From Acephala macrosclerotiorum (taxonomy: Eukaryota; Ascomycota; Leotiomycetes; Helotiales; Mollisiaceae): a stretch of DNA of 64,000 bases. A program made the position numbers and the translations under genes. The stretch lies in the NCBI GenBank assembly GCA_014904845.1, contig MU119359.1:1-64000 (forward strand), given 5' to 3'. This document shows positions 35,419-46,757 of this stretch, in pieces (the first letter of the stretch is position 1; each line of letters begins with the position of its first letter). A model generated the notes under the pieces. It was not told where the DNA came from. It was given only the letters and a program-made list of their open reading frames with translations, and searched no databases.

Positions 35419-36217
35419 GCGGCGCGATGCATACTTCCTCTTCGTCTTTAAGTAACTTCTTAATGATACCCAATTTTTAAAAGCCCTTGAAGTTATGAGA
35501 CATTAACTTATGCAGTCTTGCTTACTTTAATGTGTTCGCGATTCTCACCCAATCGAGTCCGTTCCTAGCGAAGTCCCTACAAAGATGAAAAACCAAAACT
35601 TCGAGGGCAACCTCAAGTTCCGAACACGCCGTTACTTTCGCGTGCACCGATAATAATAAACTTGAAAATAATTGCGTTCAAGCTTGAGTGTTTGCGTAGT
35701 CGAGGAGGCTCAGATGAGGGCGGTGCGGGGTAATGCGCTGAAATTTTAGTGACCAATGCGTTGTAGCAATAGCGCTGCACAGCCCCATGCTACAGAATAG
35801 ATGTTTCAGAACTGCAGGATCGCCATTTCGGTTGCCAAGTGTCACTTTGGTGGCTTGTGCCTGAAAGCGGCCAGGTCTTCAGCTCCTACGGTCTATTACT
35901 GGGAGACCCGGGGCCTCTGACATACAGAAAAGGCTCTGATTGCTTAGTCATGGTTTCTTGGAAGGCCACGAAGCATGCAACCAGTTTGTACCAAAATTTC
36001 AAGTGAGAGAATAATAGCTGGACATGGCTCCTAAGGTCGGAGAGGATACGGCCGCATCAAGGACCTTTTAACTTTGTATGTGACCAGGGAACAGTGTTCA
36101 ACTAAAGTGGTCTGCAAAGGAAAGGAAAGTCAGTTTGTTTGAAGTGCTGTTGATTTTGATTGACAAAAGCGTTTGGGGTTTTTCTAGATACAGTAACCGT
36201 AATAAAAGGCGAAATAT
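35419..36217. other. Intergenic, nothing recognised
   Basis: Between convergent gene ends. No protein-like ORF and no clear repeat. Confidence 0.35.
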
Positions 36218-37145
36218 TTAGCTAGACAGAAGCTCGAATATTTCCGGACAACCTCGCGCCTTCGCAGCCCCAGCAAGTGAATCAGTGCTGTCAGGATTGA
36301 GTGTCTTGTCAGCTCCTCTTTGTAACAAAAACTCAACTCTTTCCTTGCTTCTGAACTTAATGGCATGGAGCAAACGTGTTCCAGAGTTAGGTCCACATCC
36401 CTTCCAAGCCCTCTTCGGCTGAACCAAGTTGACATCAGTCCCTTTGTCGATCAGATAGGCCATCACCGGGAGGCCACCATTGTTGGGTTCAATTGTGTAG
36501 AATAAAGCATCAGGATCTATTACAGGCAAAAGCTGTGGTGTGGGTGTAAAGTGTGTGTTCATGATGTCTTATTCCTGTCTAGCGGTGAGAGGAGGATATA
36601 TATAACATTAAACACGTGACCACCCTAATAGGATCAAGCCCGCCCCATGAGAGATCAGAATCTCAAGGACCGAAATTGAGGTATTTGGAGGATTGAGCGT
36701 AGCTTGGGCGAGAGGGGATATACCTTTGATGCCTCGCAGGTTGGGGTCTGCGTTATGATCCAAAAACCATTTGACGTGCTCCTCATTTGTGGCAACGGAC
36801 CTATTCAAGAGAGTTAAGGGTGATCATGATAACAGCTGTAGGGGATCAAGCAGGATACCTTAAGGCTACCGCTCTAAATTCCACTGAGTTGATTTCCCAT
36901 CTATAATCGATGAATGCTTGCCACGCGACAAGATCATTCCTAATAAATGGGCTTGAGAAAGAGTTGCGGGTGACTTTTGCGCCATGTGAGAGGAGTAAGA
37001 TCATCGCCCTGATGTCTCCACACGGGTCAAGTGCGAGCGTGAGAGCCTCGTCGAGCTCCGTTTGCAAGGGACCCGGCTCTGATTCAAGAACTTCCATGAA
37101 TTTGCTGATGTCATTCGCTTCGATAGCATCTTCAAGGGCAGACAT
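36218..37145 (-). CDS. Small ankyrin-repeat protein, second intron uncertain
   Basis: Exon 1 is 37145-36859 (MSALEDAIEANDISKFMEVL). An in-phase intron leads to exon 2 from 36800 (RSVATNEEHVKWFLDHNADP, ISVLEILISHGAGLILLG). The C-terminal part from about 36527 to 36218 reads LLPVIDPDALFYTI, MAYLIDKGTDVNLVQPKR, RLLHAIKFRSKERVEFLLQR and GCPEIFELLSS, all ankyrin-like. The link between exon 2 and the last exon needs either a GTTTAA donor with the CACCACAG acceptor, or a GTGTTT donor with an AAG acceptor. Neither is a strong site, so the gene may be damaged or may carry a weak intron. About 250 aa if intact; function unknown. Confidence 0.55.
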
Positions 37146-37300
37146 TATCGAAGTCTATGTAGAAGATATTGTCGCAATGTTGAGTAGATAGAAACGAACG
37201 GAAGCGCAAGGCACATCTGACGGTAATTGCGACAACACGCAGCACATTACTTTGAGACTCTTGCGTTTAACACGGATGACGTCTAGCTAGCTCCCAAAGG

Positions 37301-37757
37301 GCCGCTCACTGATAATAATGACGCCTTTGTTCAAACTGTCATCGGAAGTTTAACAAATGGAATCCAAGAGGTATGATCCTCGCCGTTTCCAGGGAAGCCA
37401 GAACAGATATCTCTCGCGTCTGCTGCAGCTACTATCAATGCCGGCGCTGGTCCCAAGCCGATGACTAACAACAAGATCAAAGGTTATCTCTTCTTTCCTG
37501 CCCAGGAGGCTGAAGCAGGGCCGATTGCAGACTATGCCATGTATCAGGCTAAATTTCTAACAATCAAGCAGACGGTCGGACAAATCATTCCGGCTCTGCA
37601 AATCCCTGCCAGTCCTATCGTGGTGAATCCACTTTGGATTGATATACCATGCACCGCCCTGGAGAATAAAAATCCGCTTGTAGGAAACTCAGCTCACGGG
37701 GTGCTTCTCTTCAAGTATGATCCGGATCATGAATGTCAAAAGAAAGCAGCACTATAG
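37301..37757 (+). pseudogene. Remnant of an unidentified gene
   Basis: One frame is protein-like from about 37301 (LTDNNDAFVQTVIGSLTNGI), meets TGA at 37374-37376, and continues in the same frame (EQISLASAAATINAGAGPKP, then KIKGYLFFPAQEAE, LTIKQTVGQIIPALQIPAS, NPLWIDIPCTALENKNP, HGVLLFKYDPDHE) to a stop at 37755-37757. The part after the stop could also be a short ORF from ATG 37461 (98 aa). I do not recognise the family. Continuity of the frame through the stop suggests decay; an undetected intron is the alternative. Confidence 0.4.
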
Positions 37758-37849
37758 ATTGAAGATGATTCGACCGATAGCCACAACGATCGATGGACGG
37801 ACTGAAGCTTGTACGAATTGTGATCTTGATTGTACGTATTTAATGGTAT

Positions 37850-39878
37850 GGAGTGATGGTATACTCCTTTGGAAGAGGTCTGGGATTGGGGGTTCGGTTT
37901 ACCTTTTGAGGATGGAGACTGACATCGCCGTGTGTCGAAAAGTTATGTACCTCCTTAAGCCCAACTGTAGTCGACGCCCAAAACACCCCCCACGGATCTC
38001 TGCCCTCCTTGATCCGCAGCAACCTCTCATAATTGTCCCCTAAAGGAACTCTGCTGCTAATTCTGTTCCTGAACATCCGCTTCATTAATATAACTTCCTC
38101 CATCGGGGGTCACGTTTCGAATCAGATTCATCGCATCGTTTAATTTCACATGCGTAGACTTTGCAAGTGCTGGTGCAAGACCCTAGAGAACTGTATTGTC
38201 AAAGAGATCTGTGTGCATGATGGTAGTGCGGAAGGCGGGGTTCACAGCGCTGTTTCCTGGGTAGCTAGCTGTGGCTTCGTCGGGCTTGATGTGAATGCCG
38301 TGGAAAGTGTAACCTGCTTCGATAGTTGAGCGGATAGCAGCCATGGTGTTGCTGAAAACTGGACCATCCGGGCCATTTTCCCAGTTCGAGTACGGGAATA
38401 GACGAATTGCGAATCTTTGATTGTCTGGAGAGTCTCCTTCTTGGCGAGAGACGTCACTGGCATGCTTTGGTTGATAGGGATGCCGATCTCGTTGAGCCTT
38501 TGTACAGGGGTTGGAGGAATGCAAATGATTTTTCTTTTGTCATACCTGGCGTTTCGATGTTTGTCGTGAAGCTGAAACTCTGGTTGCTGATTCGAGAGAT
38601 GTAGCTGTAGGCCGTGCCTCCTTATCGACGATTTCTTTACCGAAATACTGATAGATATTCACGCCTTCAAAGAACGTCTCGATGCTCTTGGTAGAAGCAG
38701 CTGGTGTGAACGTGACGTTGAGACCCAGCGAAGGAATTTTGATTGAGGCATTTGGCATCGTAGAGTTCCCACCGATGAAGGTAACGAGAGATTCGTTAAC
38801 ATAGAGGGACGGATAAGCTTTGACAATAGCTAGTGTCACGATGCCGTAAGTGCCTGAAGAATATTAGCGCGTATTGGATTTCCTCTGTGATGATTCTCGT
38901 GGCCTTGACTGACCTGAATCGCCTCCTCGCAAAGCATAATACAAGTCCTCGTTGGTGTCGGGATCTGCAGTAACGTATTTCCCGTCTGCCGTGACGACTT
39001 GCAAAAATAATGGCTGATCACTTCCCAAGCTATGAATGGAGCCTATTGTAGAGTGCCCGCCGCCTGCCATCCAGCCTCCATATGGTCCGACGATTGATCC
39101 ACCTGGCGAAATAAGTGTGATGTTGTATTTGTCCATGTACTAATATCTCCTATGCTTCCAAACCAGCACTTGGGCAGCTGTATCGTTATATTCGCCTTGG
39201 TTGTACTCGGGCAGGAACTCGAAACTCTTGAGGTAATAAGTCCAGATACTGAGAGATCCGGCACCTGCAGAGCGACCAATGAAGTCATAGCCGGTGTTTC
39301 TGCAATTGAAAATCAGCGTCAACCAGGAAAAGTGGTGTTCGAACTAACTTGATCACCAGCCAAATATTCTTGTTCCTGGCGAAGTTCACAGCCATTTGGA
39401 TGTGTTTTACAGTCGAGGCGTTGACCACATATTCGGGAAATCCACCTTGAGTGCAATTTCCAACAGGAGTTGGGGTTGGGTAACACGTTCCTCCTTGGGG
39501 TCACTCAGTCAGCACTGTGAGATGATCATCAATGTAGAATCGAGGAAAGCTAGCATTTCGAAACAGGAAATTGCACTTGTTGACATCGTAGTGTGGACCT
39601 GGATAGCAAACAGCTGCCGGAGGAATCGGTTTGAGTAGTACCCCACCTAGTGAAGCATTCAATTGATGCCATTCAGTGTCGATGGGCCAATCGGAGGAAC
39701 CTGGAAATGCTTTGCAAGCTAAATTCGAAGAATGATTTATTTTTCTCTTGTTACCAAAAGCAATAGCAGAAAATTTGCGGACATCGGAAGCTGTGAGCTG
39801 GACAGACTCCTATGCGAAATTGACAGCATCGACGATTGTCAAGAGTACCAGCAAAGCGGGAAATACGAAAGACCGCAT
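37850..39878 (-). pseudogene. Broken secreted FAD-linked (BBE-type) oxidoreductase
   Basis: The minus strand starts with a clear signal peptide (MRSFVFPALLVLLTIVDAV) at 39878. It hits TAG at 39812-39810 and carries on in the same frame. Recognisable family blocks lie in changing frames: FIGRSAGAGSLSIWTYYLKS, SPGGSIVGPYGGWMAGGGHS, SDQPLFLQVVTADGKYVTAD, DLYYALRGGDS, an intact intron into GTYGIVTLAIVKAYPSL, then TMAAIRSTIEAGYTFHGIHI and RDPWGVFWA near the end. A second stop replaces the tryptophan expected in the GIEAWEIY-like block, and there are several frameshifts. An intact protein of this class binds FAD through its PCMH-type domain and oxidises small molecules outside the cell. This copy cannot make one. 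Confidence 0.8.
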
Positions 39879-40455
39879 GATTCAAGTTAAAGCAACGAGA
39901 GAAAGAGTGGCGAGCAGCAATAGATTGACTGTATGAGTAAAACATCTAGGCAAATGGTAGATGTTTAAAGGAATCCCACACATGGGAGAGATGTCAAATT
40001 TCCTATCATGTCTGCCCACTTTCACCATGCCCCCGCTGACTGCAGTAATTGCCGTTCTTGTTGTAAAACGGAAGAATATGCATATAAAGCATGCATACCA
40101 CTTCAAGCAGAAAAAGCGATTCTTGGCGGCATACTGTACAGTACATATGTCTGAATCGCTGGTGACGGATGCGGCTTTGAGGCGGGAGGAGTAAACACGA
40201 GATATTACCCCGCCAAGAATGAATTCAACCGCATTGCCGGGACGCGATACCGAGACTACATACAGCTCATTGCCGGGAACGGAGTCTTATTCAAGCATGT
40301 GCCGCCCAGGAACACTCTTCAGATAAGACTAGTTGATTGGAATATGGCAAGTCCCAATTCGCAGCGCATCCGACTCCCCGGAATGCGATACCGAAGCCAC
40401 AACCCCTTCCTTAAAATGGTAATCCTTTAAGAACCTTGGTTTGTGCAAGGATAAT
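39879..40455. other. Intergenic with short repeated words
   Basis: Between the broken oxidoreductase and the HET gene end. Related words recur: GCATTGCCGGGACGCGATACCGA near 40233, CATTGCCGGGAACGG near 40269, and CCGGAATGCGATACCGA near 40378. These could be degenerate repeats or binding sites. No gene seen. Confidence 0.35.
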
Positions 40456-43086
40456 TTAGATGATGCTAAAGTCGTGAAACTTAGCAAGGCCCAAAGATGT
40501 CTGCAAACCGAACAGTTCGCCATTCGCATCCTCCGAAACTTCATCCGGCTCGGCCTCCTCGGCTTGAACTGGAATCAGCAGTTCTCCATCCATGAATCCA
40601 TGGACATAGCAATCTCCAACAATCTTCCAATCACTGCCTTCTCTCCGAAGCACAAACGGGACTTTGAATCCTTCGAACACAACAATCCTGTCTCCGCGTT
40701 CAGCATTGTATGGCGCAGTACACAGGTATCCGTCCCTGGTGGCACAAAATCTCCGCCCCTTATGTGCTTCCTGGAATGCAACCTCGAAAGGCCATGACTT
40801 TTTCCTCAGCTCACTCTCTTCTCGCTCATCAAAGGCCCAGATCCAGGCAAATATCCCTGACCAATGGACTTTCTGGTCTTCAGGGAGATTCTCTCCTGGG
40901 CCTTCCCCATATAACGTTTCAAAAGCCAGGAAGCTTTCCAAGAATGAAGGGTCTGAATTCGTGCGTGCCCCTCGCCAAGTACGATCCATACACAAAGTTT
41001 TTGCCATGGCAGCCTCGAGACTTTTGTCATTGCTGAATTTGGAACAATACTCTCCACCGCCCTGCAAAGCCATGGTTCGGATCAGACAGCGACTGTCTTC
41101 GTCTGAGAAAGGTGGAAAGGTTCTTTCGGGAGCTTCTTTGAACGATGCGAATTGTCCTTGATTTCTGTCGTGAGAGTAGTACTGCCATGCCATTCCGTTC
41201 CATTTGATCCGGTCGACGACTGCTCCTCGAATGACAAGCTTCCTAGAATCGGTGGGCGAGATTGATATCTGCGCGATCGAAGAACCGGAACAATTGTAAA
41301 GATCGGCACGGATATTTGAACGCGTCTGTTGACTCCAATCTGGTGCCCAACTTGGGAGGTTTGGGATGCTGTGGTCGAGGCCTGAGTACTGGAGCAACTC
41401 GGGTCCGCGACCAGCTTCAATGAATGTTGCCGCGACGTCTCGGTAGAGCTTTGAAGTGGTGTTTTCGCCTGAGTAGTCGGGATTGATGGATTTTGCTATC
41501 TCGTCTCCCTTGGCGAGACCAAGAAAAGAGTACACTTTGTCTCGAGGATCTGAAGCAAGGTTCATACGGAACAAGCTGAGCAGGGTGAGTAGATCTGGCT
41601 TGGATTTCACGTCAATCTCAGTCCCTGTTTCTATCTTGGTCTCTGGTTCTGAGGTGGAAGATTCCTTGTCGTTGAAACTGAACGTCTCTGGTTGAGGATG
41701 CGTCGAGTCTCTCAAGACGTTCATTGCAGTCACCGGACTTAGATGCATGATCCTGGAGTATTCGTCCGCCAGTGGTCCATGCTTCAAGATTTCAGGCATA
41801 TCCCTCTTTCTCGCTCGCTCCCAGAACTTCATGATGAAATCCAGACTGCAGGCCGTGTCGTCGATGAGAAGGACAACCTTCTTTCCCAGAACAGCTTCTT
41901 GCGTTACCCAGCTGCGATAGAACCAGTCCTCACTCCAAATCGAGAAAAGTTTGAGCCAGATTTTAGCATTTTCCTCAGACGTATCTGGGAGGTTCCGCTT
42001 CTTCCATTCTTCGTCGTCTTTGAGTGCGTAATCGTCATCGGATGACCAAATTCGTGAGAGGTAGTTCATCAGGCTGATGGCCGATTGAGATACTCCGGGA
42101 TCGGGTAAAGTGGGAATTTCTTCTTTTTCTAGTTCTTGGTTCCCCTCTCCGTCCTCATCGTCTTTTTCAATGTCCATCAATGATCCCGACATCAAACTAG
42201 ATTTGTCGACTCTTGCCACTTCATCTAGTTGCATGCTTCGCATAAATGCCCTTAACTCATCTGTATCTATGTTTGAGATGTCGGTGGTATTCCCTTCCTC
42301 ACCAAAATTTTGCACCGCATACCGATGATGCCCAGTATGAGCGACCACCAATCTTGCCTCGCCATAAATACTCCCCATCAACCCGACCTGACTACCTCTC
42401 TCCACCAAATCATCTTGGTTGATACAAATACCATCTGCCCAGAGCCAGATATCTCTATACCTATTGAAAGTTGTCTGAAGAGCTCTGAATAGATTTTGAG
42501 TGATCATAATCCTCTTCCCGTTCACGGGCAACGGCATAATCAAATCCGGCTGTCCCCAAACATATGACAGTGCGTAGAATTTCGGAAGCTCATTCAACGA
42601 GAAACTCTGCATCTCGAACGACCGAACAGTCCCATCATCATCTGGTCGTCCTAGCCGAAGCAGGCGGATCTCTCTTCTCTCGGCATCAAGAGCTGAGTAT
42701 TGAAACTTCTCATCCGGGACATCCAACTCAACCCTCTTATAGCCTCTCTCCCTCCGCGCACCCAAATCTTCGACTCCAGCCTCTGGCTCTCCAATTTGAT
42801 CCATCTCACCCACATAGGTGAGTTTTGACCCCGGTCTCTGCTCATCATTTGCATTCCATGGAGTTGAACGAATGGATACAAGTGAGGGGTCGAGCCCTTC
42901 TATTTTTGCTAGATGAAGCTTTAAGGGCTCGGTGTTGCCAGTCGCGAGGGCATCGAGGGCGATTTGGAATTCGAGACCATCTTGTTCTTCTTGAAAGGCC
43001 TGCGCTACTGAATTCGTGATAGGCTGTAAGGACCCGTCTGTCTCGTCTGCACGTGACAGATCCGGCAATTGCGATGTCTCTGCCAT
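40456..43086 (-). CDS. Large HET-domain protein
   Basis: An intact 876-aa ORF without introns. After an acidic N-terminal region of about 165 residues, the HET domain begins with FYALSYVWGQ (about residues 170-179), followed by LWADGICINQDDLVERGSQV, GLMGSIYGEARLVVAH, and later FYRSWVTQEAVLGKKVVLLI and ASDPRDKVYSFLGLAKGDE. The C-terminal part has features common to large HET proteins: a LPSWAPDWSQQ block, and near the end FCATRDGYLCTAPYNAERGD with VPFVLRREGSDWKIVGDCYV. Unlike the HET gene at 3.3 kb it has no ankyrin repeats. Expected role: heterokaryon incompatibility or another self/non-self response. A short inverted-repeat element sits about 156 bp upstream of its start. Confidence 0.92.
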   Translation of the reverse strand: MAETSQLPDLSRADETDGSLQPITNSVAQAFQEEQDGLEFQIALDALATGNTEPLKLHLAKIEGLDPSLVSIRSTPWNANDEQRPGSKLTYVGEMDQIGEPEAGVEDLGARRERGYKRVELDVPDEKFQYSALDAERREIRLLRLGRPDDDGTVRSFEMQSFSLNELPKFYALSYVWGQPDLIMPLPVNGKRIMITQNLFRALQTTFNRYRDIWLWADGICINQDDLVERGSQVGLMGSIYGEARLVVAHTGHHRYAVQNFGEEGNTTDISNIDTDELRAFMRSMQLDEVARVDKSSLMSGSLMDIEKDDEDGEGNQELEKEEIPTLPDPGVSQSAISLMNYLSRIWSSDDDYALKDDEEWKKRNLPDTSEENAKIWLKLFSIWSEDWFYRSWVTQEAVLGKKVVLLIDDTACSLDFIMKFWERARKRDMPEILKHGPLADEYSRIMHLSPVTAMNVLRDSTHPQPETFSFNDKESSTSEPETKIETGTEIDVKSKPDLLTLLSLFRMNLASDPRDKVYSFLGLAKGDEIAKSINPDYSGENTTSKLYRDVAATFIEAGRGPELLQYSGLDHSIPNLPSWAPDWSQQTRSNIRADLYNCSGSSIAQISISPTDSRKLVIRGAVVDRIKWNGMAWQYYSHDRNQGQFASFKEAPERTFPPFSDEDSRCLIRTMALQGGGEYCSKFSNDKSLEAAMAKTLCMDRTWRGARTNSDPSFLESFLAFETLYGEGPGENLPEDQKVHWSGIFAWIWAFDEREESELRKKSWPFEVAFQEAHKGRRFCATRDGYLCTAPYNAERGDRIVVFEGFKVPFVLRREGSDWKIVGDCYVHGFMDGELLIPVQAEEAEPDEVSEDANGELFGLQTSLGLAKFHDFSII

Positions 43087-43242
43087 TAGTACCGTATCTA
43101 CCTCGGTAGGCTTGTACCTATTGTGGTGATTGCTCGATGAAATGGGAGGAGTTGTCGAGGTTGGATGTTTTCAGGCGGCATGTATGTTTTCCTTCCACTC
43201 ACGGCGCAGCAGCACAGCCACAATCGGCGGTTGCCTCGCTTA

Positions 43243-43499
43243 CGAGCCTGCCGACAGAAGTCCGTGTTTTCAGGCCTTCTCGCTAACAAAAGGACGCTGA
43301 ACCGAATCCTGGACTTTTAAATTTAAATAAGCTTGCAAGTTTGCTATTAGCTTCTTTTGAGTCTAGAATTAGACTCTCAATATATAATTAATTGTAGTTG
43401 TCGCAATATTATCAAGTAAATCGATCAACTTTGATTTTCCTCGCTTGAAAATAGCCTGAAAAGCAGCCTAAAAACACGGACTTATGTCTGTAGGCTCGT
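43243..43499. mobile_element. Short inverted-repeat element (MITE-like), about 257 bp
   Basis: The left end (from 43243, CGAGCCTGCCGACAGAAGTC and on through CGTGTTTT) and the reverse complement of the right end (CGAGCCTACAGACATAAGTC, then CGTGTTTT) match at about 30 of 34 positions. A TA lies directly outside each end (43241-43242 and 43500-43501), with one extra base at the right end, so a TA target duplication fits. The interior is AT-rich and has no ORF. It lies 156 bp upstream of the HET gene start. Class assignment (Tc1/mariner-like because of TA) is inference. Confidence 0.7.
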
Positions 43500-44343
43500 T
43501 AACGACCCCCTATTGCGGAAGGGGGACTGAGAACGTCGACGCATTTCATTTCTATTGAGCGAGTATCTTCTCTAGCTGCCAATGCCCCGATCTGGTAGTA
43601 AGTTTTGAAGGTAAAAAGTAAACGCCCGCATAGGTCTTTCGTGCACTTGTCAAAGCTTCAAACGCCTTCTGACATTCAAAGTGACGTCCACCAGGCGTGA
43701 CGCCAGCACCAATGCTTCATACCACCATGACTGACCCCATTGCTTCAAATGAGCAGCAGGAGTAAGTTTAACCATAAATCGCCACCTTTGAAAGAACCCA
43801 GAACCCAGAAACCTTCAACCCCTCTAACCACCCCACGCTCTCCTGAACAATCTCAATTTTGTAAAAACAGTTTCGGGACATCTGCGATTCCTCCGATTAA
43901 CCCTTCATCATGTCTGCCACAAACAAACCCTAACTTTTTGTGGGTAGCATAGCTCAAGTCTCAAGCCTAAGGGTCATGCAGTACCACCAAGGCTAGCAGA
44001 ACCGGGCGTGTTGCACTCGTGATATGGCTGCAGATTGTTACACGACACGCTGGGGAAACCAGGACAATCAAAATGGACAGCATGTAAACCAAGTTGGTGA
44101 GCAAGAAGCAGAAAACTGAAGGGAAGTACTAATAATGTAGCGAACGAAAGGGGATTGTGTAACCACACGCCTTGGCGCGGTTGTGGCATTGTGCTCCACT
44201 ATTCTTCATACTCTATCAGTACCATATTCGTTACTTTTGACACCAACCCCAGCCAGCCAGCCTTACAGCCCAATAGCATTCATCCCCTGCGAAGCACCCT
44301 ATATCGCCCAAACTCCAAGACATCGTATGCTATGCCCATTCCC
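43500..44343. other. Intergenic, nothing recognised
   Basis: Between the inverted-repeat element and the end of the Zn2Cys6 gene. No protein-like ORF. Confidence 0.4.
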
Positions 44344-46757
44344 TCACGGAACATAATTATTCATAAACCCCCAAAAACTATCATTCCCAAAATCTCCCTC
44401 AAACTGATACTGCCCACCCATGCCCCCTTCCGCACCCCCATTCGCACCCCATCCCCCAACACCACCATCCAACCCCGCATTGACGAGATTAGGATCCAAA
44501 GCCCCATTAGCACCACCACCCCCGGTCCCCAGGTCATTATACAACAGATCATGCATCGGTTGCAAAGGCGCCATTCCACTGAAATTGAAAGCACCTCCCA
44601 TTGGAACACCAGAGAATGTTTCCCAGGCTGCGGGTGTGGCGGCTGATGTGGGGATTGGAGTTGATTCGGTGAGGTTGGAGATGGTTGGGAGGGTGTATTG
44701 GGTGTTTATTGAGCTGGTAGAACCGGAGCCGTTGCTTTGGTTTGTTGAGCTTGTTGTGCTGGCGCTTGAGATGGAAGGTTGGTGGGAGGATGCGTACTCT
44801 GTTTTAATGTTGTTGTTTGAGGATGAGGCAGATTCTGGAGTTGGGAGAGCAGGAGATAAATTCGAGGACGTAATGGAGTTGGTGGAGGAGGATGGATAAC
44901 CAGATGGTTGTGCAAGGGGCTTCGCGAGAGCCTTCTTTAGGCGGACATAGATAGCTCGTAGCACGTTCAATGCTCCACCGGCTAACGGGTTTCGCGCGCT
45001 GATGACTTGGAACCGCTCCATTGCCCAGTCGAAGTGCTGGAGTGTGTCGTCGAGGTCTTCGCGGTTTTCGGAAGGATGGAGGATGTAGATTGCTGCGACC
45101 AAGACAATGGCGTCAAAAGTGTTGAGAACTAGGGAGTGCATCTTATACTGTGCGACATTGAGGAGGTTGAAGAAGGTTCGTTGGGCTCGCAAGATATCAA
45201 GACCAGCTCTGAGAGCTGCTGTGCGACTTGAGGCGTTTGTGAAGATGTAAGGACGGTGCAGAGCCATAATTGTGAACGCGGCAGAGTTCTGGAATAGCGG
45301 CCTGCAGCGTGGAAGCCAGTAGCAGTCAGGGTGAGAATCGAAGGTAGTATCCGGGTTGGTAGCTCTGAAATATGGAGGGCAATGTAGAGAGATCTGCTTA
45401 ATCAACTTGTGCATCATCTCTACTTTTGAGAAATTGTTCTGGTTCGGATCCTCCTTCTCGAGATTGAAGATATCCCAGAGCGGAGCGGAGAGCTCCGCCG
45501 ACCAAAGCAACATTGTGAGTGATGTTGGAGGGTCTGACTCTGATCTCGGAGCTGGCGCTACCTCTCTTCGGTTCTTGGGAATGGGAGCATCAATAGGGAA
45601 AGCTGGTTTGCCATCTCTGCAATCGATAGTCGTTGGTCTTCCAAGAACAATTGCCATATGTATATCCCACAACGAGAGTACCAACCATAATCGTCTTCGG
45701 AGTTGCTCATTCCACAGATTCTCCAATATGTCCCCAGGTTTCTCATCCGGCTTGCGTCGTGGGCCACTGTTCGCCTTGTGTAATCCAATTTCTTGACCAT
45801 CTCGGATAGTCTGGGAAAGATAATGCCAACTCTCGGTGATCAATCCCCCGTTCTTCAAGTATGCAGTCCGCAAGAATCCGGCTTGTACTGTGACCAATGT
45901 GGTATTCCGCTTTCCGAGTAAACAGAGAATTTGGCAGCCAGACTCGCTGTAATCACTCGCCAGGTCATCGAACGACATAGCAGCTGCATACTTCAAGGAG
46001 TCGAGGCTCGGGTCGTAGTCGGGAGGTTGGTACTGCAGCGCGAGGGCGAGTATCTGGAACAGCAAAGCTGGAAAGAACTGCAGGTCCGGAGGCAGCTCCA
46101 GGGGTCCTTTGTTCAGAGTCTGGAAGGAAAGATTATGCCAATTGTTCAGAAGCTCTCGAAACGTTCCTTCATCCAACGGATAGTATTGCCAGTTGACTTC
46201 TCGGAAGAAAGTCGCCACCAGCTTCTCGATATATGGTTTGGAGGGTAGTTGTCGGATGTAACTCTTGTACTTCTCCTTCAGTCCACTCTGGTCTGGCACG
46301 GCCGACATGAACGGCGCTGTCAAGGAGGGTGATTGTGCGTCGTGGGTTTCCAGCTTCTTGAAGATCCCGAGTGTGGTGTTGTTATTGCCATTGGACTTCG
46401 CATACCCAAATGCCGTAACTTGCGCAGCTTCATCCGATTCCGCCGGCTTGATGACACCAAAAGCCCCGCTATCGTCCGAGGATGCCGCATTACTCTCTTC
46501 TAATAGTTGTGCCTTTCTCGCAGATTCATTCTCGTAGTGACATAGGGACTGCTTGTTCCTAGCAACGCAGTTAGAGCAGGGGGATGCTCGATCGCACTGT
46601 TGATGTAAGCAGAAATTTGGCAGCGGATTTGTGCTTGTACCTTCTGCTTCCGCCGGTGGCATTCCGTACATGATATGACTATTCTCTTTCTCTTGCGAGG
46701 GGGTTTGGCTGGGCTAGTAGGTCTCGGGCGAGACTTTGCTTCTGCGACAGTCTCCAT
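44344..46757 (-). CDS. Zn2Cys6 transcription factor with fungal-specific domain
   Basis: Exons 46757-46641 and 46596-44344 give 789 aa. The 44-nt intron splits the zinc cluster, and joining the exons yields a perfect C-x2-C-x6-C-x5-C-x2-C-x8-C (CTECHRRKQKCDRASPCSNC, last Cys in SLCHYE) at residues 30-58, preceded by a basic run (PPRKRKR). The middle holds the fungal transcription-factor region: FFREVNWQYYPLDEGTFREL, QILCLLGKRNTT, YLSQTIRDGQEIGLHK and LRRRLWLVLSLWDIHMAIVL. The C-terminus is Ser/Thr/Asn-rich, then Gly/Asn-rich. It is a nuclear regulator with unknown targets. An in-frame upstream ATG at 46835 would add 26 residues; 46757 is preferred because it sits closer to the basic region. 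Confidence 0.87.

Noticed and set aside
35218..35473. Minus-strand Pro/Leu-rich ORFs at the end of the F-box/LRR gene
   Set aside because: They arise from the G-rich Gly/Lys/Glu tail of the real gene read backwards.
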